From Streptomyces sp. NBC_01429 (GTDB lineage Bacteria > Actinomycetota > Actinomycetes > Streptomycetales > Streptomycetaceae), in assembly GCF_036231945.1 (NCBI RefSeq), contig NZ_CP109599.1:2388501-2452500 (forward strand): a stretch of 64,000 nt of DNA, read 5' to 3'. The notes beneath the pieces were generated by a model that was given only the letters and a program-made list of their open reading frames with translations, was not told the origin of the DNA and did not search any database. Positions 60,016 to 64,000 of this stretch are shown here, one piece after another; position 1 is the first letter of the stretch, and every line of letters begins with the position of its first letter. The position numbers and the translations under genes were made by a program.

Positions 60016-61617
60016 TCAGTCGGACTCGCTCTCCCGGTACGCCGCCGCCTCCTCCAGGTCCAGTCTGCGCAGCAGCGTCCGCAGCATCTCGTCGTCGATC
60101 CGCCGCCGGTCCCGCAGCTCCACGAAGACCCTGCGCTCGGCCTCGATCATCTCCCGCGACAGCCGCCGGTAGGTCTCGTCGGCGGACTCGCCCGTGGCCT
60201 CGTTGACGGCGCCCAGCCGCTCCCAGACCGAGTTGCGGCGGCGCTCCAGCACCGTGCGCAACCGGTCGGCCAGCGGCTGCGGCAGCGCGTTGCGCTCATC
60301 GGCGAGCAGTTCGTCGAGCCGCAGCTCGGCCGCCGTGGACGCCTCGCTCTGCGCCTGCGCCTCGGCCAGGGTCTCGGCCTGCCGGTCGCGGCCCTCGACC
60401 TTCAGCAGCCGGATCAGCGGGGGCAGGGTGAGCCCCTGGACGACCAGGGTGCCGATCACCGTCGCGAAGGTCAGGAACAGGACAAGATTGCGGCCCGGGA
60501 ACGGCTTTCCGTCACTCAGCGTCAACGGGATGGAGAACGCGATGGCCATGGACACGACCCCGCGCATCCCGGCCCAGCCGACGATCAGCGGGGCGGTCCA
60601 GTTGGTGTCCGGCTCGCGCTCCCGGATCCGGGTGGACAGCGCGCGGGGCAGGAAGGTCGCCGGGTAGACCCAGACGAACCGGACCACCACCACCGCCACG
60701 AAGATCCCCACCGCGTACAGCAGCGCCTGCGCGACGCCGTACTCCCCGAGCCCCCGCAGGACGACGGGCAGTTGCAGCCCGATGAGCGCGAAGACCGCCG
60801 ACTCCAGGACGAAGGCGACCATCTTCCACACCGCCGCCTCCTGGAGCCGGGTGGCGAAGTCGACCTGCCAGGAGCGGTGGCCGAGGTACAGGGCGACCAC
60901 CACGACGGCCAGCACCCCGGACGCGCCGACCTGTTCGGCCGCCGCGTAGGCGACGAACGGGATGAGCAGCGACAGCGTGTTCTGGAGCAGCGCCTCGGTC
61001 AGATGCGTACGCAGCCAGTGCAGCGGCACCATCAGCACCAGCCCGACCCCGACCCCGCCGACCGAGGCCAGCGCGAATTCCCCGATCCCCGCGCCCCAGC
61101 TCGCCCCGGCGCCGGCGGCGGACGCCAGCGCCACCTTGAACGCGGTGATCGCGGTCGCGTCGTTGAGCAGCGACTCCCCCTGGAGGATGGTGGTGATCCG
61201 GCTCGGCAGCCCCAGCTTGCGGGCGATGGCCGTGGCCGCCACCGCGTCCGGCGGCGCGACGACCGCGCCGAGGACCAGCGCGGTGGTCATGGGCAGATCG
61301 GGCACCATCACATGGACCAGCCAGCCGACGGCGAGGGTGGCGAAGAGGACGTAACCGACCGAGAGCAGCGCCACCGGTCTCAGATTCGCCCGCAGATCGA
61401 GATACGAGCTGTCGACCGCCGCCGTGTAGAGCAGCGGCGGCAGGAGCAGCGGCAGCACGATGTGCGGGTCGAGGGTGTACTCGGGCACGCCGGGGATGTA
61501 GGCGGCGATCAGCCCGGCGGCCACCAGCAGCAGCGGCGCCGCCACCGGTGTCCTGCGGGCCACCCCGGCGATCGCGGCACTTCCCGCCACCAGCGCGATC
61601 AGCGGCAACACGTCCAT
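60016..61617 (-). CDS. CPA1-family Na+/H+ antiporter
   Basis: A 533-residue membrane antiporter; ATG 61617 begins MDVLPLIALVAGS. About 12 helices. Ion-site motifs APPDAVAATAIARKLGLPSR and GESLLNDATAI (the ND pair) are present. A roughly 120-residue helical C-terminal cytoplasmic tail (EAQAQSEASTAAELRL...) follows, typical of bacterial NhaP-type proteins. Exports sodium or potassium in exchange for protons. Confidence 0.95.
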   Translation of the reverse strand: MDVLPLIALVAGSAAIAGVARRTPVAAPLLLVAAGLIAAYIPGVPEYTLDPHIVLPLLLPPLLYTAAVDSSYLDLRANLRPVALLSVGYVLFATLAVGWLVHVMVPDLPMTTALVLGAVVAPPDAVAATAIARKLGLPSRITTILQGESLLNDATAITAFKVALASAAGAGASWGAGIGEFALASVGGVGVGLVLMVPLHWLRTHLTEALLQNTLSLLIPFVAYAAAEQVGASGVLAVVVVALYLGHRSWQVDFATRLQEAAVWKMVAFVLESAVFALIGLQLPVVLRGLGEYGVAQALLYAVGIFVAVVVVRFVWVYPATFLPRALSTRIREREPDTNWTAPLIVGWAGMRGVVSMAIAFSIPLTLSDGKPFPGRNLVLFLTFATVIGTLVVQGLTLPPLIRLLKVEGRDRQAETLAEAQAQSEASTAAELRLDELLADERNALPQPLADRLRTVLERRRNSVWERLGAVNEATGESADETYRRLSREMIEAERRVFVELRDRRRIDDEMLRTLLRRLDLEEAAAYRESESD

Positions 61618-61688
61618 CCCTGCTCCATCCCACCCGGCCTCGCACGCCCGCCCGGCCTCACCCGCGCGCGCGTCGTAACCTGGCAATC

Positions 61689-61949
61689 ATGAGCGAGTGT
61701 GTCCATGCCGCGGATCTGCCGCGCCCCGAGCCCGCCCCCCGGAGCGACACCTGCCTCGCCTGCCTGGCCGCCGGCAGCCACCCGGTCCAGCTGCGGCTGT
61801 GCCTGGTCTGCGGGGAGGTCGGGTGCTGCGACTCCTCCCCGTTCCGGCACGCCACCGAGCACTTCGAGCGGACGGGACACCCGGTGATGCGGAGTTTCGA
61901 GCCGGGAGAGGGCTGGCGGTGGTGCTTCGTGGACGGTTCGATCGTCTGA
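61689..61949 (+). CDS. UBP-type zinc finger protein
   Basis: An 86-residue protein beginning MSECVHAADLP. The zinc-ligand pattern is CLAC, CLVCGEVGCCDSS, then HATEHFERTGHPVM, with a closing WRWCFVDGSIV. This matches the small standalone UBP (ubiquitin C-terminal-hydrolase-type) zinc fingers of actinomycetes. It is divergent from the antiporter gene. Its last codons overlap a stress-sigma-type promoter. Function unknown. Confidence 0.9.
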   Translation: MSECVHAADLPRPEPAPRSDTCLACLAAGSHPVQLRLCLVCGEVGCCDSSPFRHATEHFERTGHPVMRSFEPGEGWRWCFVDGSIV

Positions 61950-61960
61950 CGACTGGGTAC
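61936..61960 (+). promoter_or_regulatory. SigB/SigH-type promoter GTTC-N15-GGGTAC
   Basis: A -35 GTTC (61936-61939) and -10 GGGTAC (61955-61960) fit the group-3 stress-sigma consensus GTTT-N14-16-GGGTAC. It starts inside the end of the UBP gene and points to the rshA/sigH unit, with a leader of about 225 bases. Confidence 0.7.
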
Positions 61961-62192
61961 GTCAACCCTCCGCCGGTTCTTCATAATTGACCGCCGCAGA
62001 CCCCTAGCGACTTTCCGTGGTCATATGCTTACCATGAGTGACGGCCGCCGGACGGGGGTCCCGGCGACACGGCACCATGGATCGCGATAGCGTCGCCACT
62101 CCAGACCGGCTACGTAACGACACGTACCGCGAGGCTCCTGGACACTCCCCGTCCCGGAGCCCTGAAGAGCTTGTGCCACCTTGGAGGTGAGG

Positions 62193-62606
62193 GTGTCCCA
62201 GATCGCAGGCGAGCCCGGGACCCAGGACTTCGTGGAAGTCCGGCTGCCCGCTGCGGGTGCCTACCTGTCTGTGCTGCGTACGGCCACGGCCGGTCTCGCG
62301 GCGCGTTTGGACTTCACCCTCGACGAGATCGAGGACCTCCGCATCGCGGTGGACGAGGCCTGCGCGATCCTGCTTCAGCAGGCCGTACCGGGTTCCGTCC
62401 TCAGCTGCGTGTTCCGTCTCGTCGAGGACTCACTCGAAGTGATCGTCTCGGCCCCCACCACGGACGGGCGCGCGCCGGAGCGCGACACCTTCGCCTGGAC
62501 GGTGCTCTCCGCACTGGCCGGCAAGGTCGACTCGACGGTCGCCGAGGACCGTACGGTCACCATCAGCCTGTACAAACAGCGCGGCGCGGGACCCGGGCCG
62601 GCGTGA
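62193..62606 (+). CDS. rshA: Anti-sigma factor of SigH (RshA/RsbW-like)
   Basis: A 137-residue GHKL-fold protein. GTG 62193 is five bases after GGAGG and gives MSQIAGEPGTQDF. The fold is recognised from LRTATAGLAARLDFTLDEIEDLRIAVDEACAILLQ. However, the N-box asparagine of RsbW-type kinases is replaced (EACAIL instead of EACTNA) and no DxGxG motif is seen, so it may bind the sigma factor without kinase activity. Its stop overlaps the sigma start (GTGA). Symbol follows the S. coelicolor homologue. Confidence 0.9.
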   Translation: MSQIAGEPGTQDFVEVRLPAAGAYLSVLRTATAGLAARLDFTLDEIEDLRIAVDEACAILLQQAVPGSVLSCVFRLVEDSLEVIVSAPTTDGRAPERDTFAWTVLSALAGKVDSTVAEDRTVTISLYKQRGAGPGPA

Positions 62607-63589
62607 CGAACGGGGACGGTCCGATGCGTGACGAGGGGCGCATCCCGCAGGAACCGCGGGGAGGGCACGAAGCTCCGGCGGAGCCGGTGCGCTCCCCCGC
62701 GGGCATCCCTGAGCAGCAGGCCCGTCCCCACCCGGAGGACGGGCGCCCGGAGGACGGAAGTGACGGCCAGACGGCCGCGGCGGAGCAGGCGCAGGCAGAG
62801 CGGGCGGCCTTTATGAGCGAGCAGCACCACGATCCACATGACCGCAGCGGGGCGCGGGCGATGTTCATCGCGCTCGGCAAACTGCCCGACGGCTCGCCCG
62901 AGAAGGCGGATCTGCGCAATCAGCTGGTGCGGATGCACCTCCCGCTGGTCGAGCATCTCGCCCGGCGCTTCCGCAACCGCGGGGAGCCGCTGGACGATCT
63001 GACCCAGGTCGCGACCATCGGTCTGATCAAGTCGGTGGACCGGTTCGACCCGGAGCGCGGCGTCGAGTTCTCGACGTACGCGACACCGACGGTCGTCGGG
63101 GAGATCAAGCGGCACTTCCGGGACAAGGGCTGGGCGGTACGGGTGCCGCGCCGCCTCCAGGAGCTGCGGCTCTCCCTGACGACGGCGACGGCCGAGCTGT
63201 CGCAGCAGCACGGCCGCTCCCCCACGGTCCACGAGTTGGCGGAACGGTTGGGCATCTCGGAGGAAGAGGTGCTGGAGGGCCTGGAGTCGGCCAACGCGTA
63301 CTCCACGCTGTCGCTGGACGTCCCGGACACGGACGACGAGTCCCCGGCGGTGGCGGACACGCTGGGCTCGGAGGACGAGGCGCTGGAGGGCGTCGAGTAC
63401 CGCGAGTCCCTCAAGCCGCTGCTGGAGGATCTGCCGCCACGCGAGAAGCGGATCCTGCTGCTCCGGTTCTTCGGCAACATGACCCAGTCGCAGATCGCGC
63501 AGGAGGTCGGCATCTCCCAGATGCACGTCTCCCGGCTGCTGGCGCGCACGCTGGCGCAGTTGCGCGAGCGGCTGCTGGTGGAGGAGTAG
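62603..63589 (+). CDS. sigH: Stress-response sigma factor SigH (SigB/SigF group)
   Basis: A 328-residue group 3 sigma factor. GTG 62603 is coupled to the anti-sigma gene; further in-frame starts at 62624 and 62813 would give shorter forms, and multiple SigH forms are known in S. coelicolor. Residues 1-70 are a hydrophilic extension. Region 2 (NQLVRMHLPLVEHLARRF, VGLIKSVDRFDPERG-like core and FSTYATPTVVGEIKRHFRDKG), region 3 and the region 4 HTH (MTQSQIAQEVGISQMHVSRLLART) follow. Controls osmotic stress and differentiation genes. Confidence 0.95.
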   Translation: MTNGDGPMRDEGRIPQEPRGGHEAPAEPVRSPAGIPEQQARPHPEDGRPEDGSDGQTAAAEQAQAERAAFMSEQHHDPHDRSGARAMFIALGKLPDGSPEKADLRNQLVRMHLPLVEHLARRFRNRGEPLDDLTQVATIGLIKSVDRFDPERGVEFSTYATPTVVGEIKRHFRDKGWAVRVPRRLQELRLSLTTATAELSQQHGRSPTVHELAERLGISEEEVLEGLESANAYSTLSLDVPDTDDESPAVADTLGSEDEALEGVEYRESLKPLLEDLPPREKRILLLRFFGNMTQSQIAQEVGISQMHVSRLLARTLAQLRERLLVEE

Positions 63590-63607
63590 GCGGTACGGGA
63601 GCGGGTA

Positions 63608-63629
63608 CGGCGGCCGTGCGGGGCCGCCG
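63608..63629. terminator. Terminator after sigH
   Basis: CGGCGGCC / GGCCGCCG arms with a GTGCGG loop between convergent genes. Confidence 0.7.
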
Positions 63630-63653
63630 CGCGCCGGACCCCCTACGACACCT

Positions 63654-64000
63654 CTACGCGCCGCTCGCCGGGCCCCTGATGCCCAGGGCCTCGGTGGTCG
63701 CCGGGTTGAGGATCAGGACCAGCCCCGTCACGGCGACGGCCGCGAGCGCGATCCCCGCCGGAATCAGCCCGCCTGGCGAGGTCAGCAGGGTGTAGGCCAC
63801 CGGCAGCGCCATGATCTGGGTGATCATCGCGGGCCCCCGGCTCCAGCCCCGGCGCAGCAGCAGCCCCCGGGCCGCGGCCAGCGGGATCGCGCCGAGCGCG
63901 ATGAGGGTGACGCCGCCCATCTCGGCCTGTTCCGGGCTGTCGGGCCGCCCGAGCAGCCCCATCACCAGCAGGTACACCCCGCCGGCGACCAGCGCCAGCC
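63654..64000 (-). CDS. Integral membrane protein, C-terminal part
   Basis: The frame runs off the right edge, so the N-terminus is missing. The visible 115 residues contain about four hydrophobic segments: LALVAGGVYLLVMGLLG, VTLIALGAIPLAAARGLLL, PAMITQIMALPVAYTLL and LAAVAVTGLVLIL. No family motif. It lies next to sigH as in S. coelicolor, where a small membrane protein of unknown function occupies this place. Confidence 0.8.
   Translation of the reverse strand, partial: LALVAGGVYLLVMGLLGRPDSPEQAEMGGVTLIALGAIPLAAARGLLLRRGWSRGPAMITQIMALPVAYTLLTSPGGLIPAGIALAAVAVTGLVLILNPATTEALGIRGPASGA

Overview
The window is high-GC actinobacterial DNA, almost certainly from a Streptomyces chromosome. The evidence is third-position GC bias throughout, many GTG starts, several apparently leaderless genes, and genes typical of the genus: a nickel superoxide dismutase with its maturation protease, a snapalysin with its LysR partner, a sigH/anti-sigma pair, a cyclic-nucleotide-domain encapsulin, and a fused E2/E1 2-oxoglutarate enzyme. 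From memory, the core order (lon, two-component pair, kgd, ..., malic enzyme, glutamate-type ABC transporter, sodN, sigH) matches the S. coelicolor region around SCO5285 to SCO5242. No search was run.

Layout. 1-10.4 kb: a truncated nitrate-sensing histidine kinase, a PP2C-like protein, a MarR regulator, a secreted GH25 muramidase, Lon protease with a HAIR-type operator, a rhomboid-like membrane protein, a spermidine-synthase-like protein and a two-component system. 10.7-14.6 kb: kgd. 14.7-28.0 kb: the main accessory locus, eight genes on the minus strand in tight succession. Read in transcription order it is a trypsin-co-occurring domain protein, a trypsin-VMAP protein, a MoxR-type AAA ATPase, a vWA/SAV_2336-type TPR protein, the small peptide FxsA, radical SAM FxsB, an HExxH peptide hydroxylase-like protein and the TIR-NTPase-TPR protein FxsT. 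This joins a vWA-MoxR-VMAP conflict module to a cyclophane-type RiPP module; the precursor ends F-N-N-A-F instead of the family's FxSxx tail.

28.2-40.2 kb: small conserved genes, a DUF4097/PadR operon, a coupled TPR/Hsp90-like pair, a Clp-N/HTH pair with two operators lying on its promoter, an MDR dehydrogenase and NAD-malic enzyme. 40.7-45.9 kb: an amino-acid ABC transporter, a methyltransferase, a CGNR protein, sodX and sodN. 45.88-47.2 kb: a scar made of an integrase C-terminus abutting the sodN stop, a TPR-protein C-terminus and a 5'-truncated MFS transporter. 47-55.4 kb: phosphoesterase, RidA, EamA exporter with a divergent TetR and twin operators, amidohydrolase, LysR/snapalysin pair and small genes. 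55.5-58.1 kb: polyprenyl synthase cargo and family 2B encapsulin. 58.3-64 kb: amidase, PLP enzyme, Na+/H+ antiporter, UBP zinc finger, and the anti-sigma/sigma pair behind a stress-sigma-type promoter.

The best candidate for a poorly described system is the joined VMAP-Fxs operon. No tRNA, rRNA, CRISPR array or complete insertion sequence was found.
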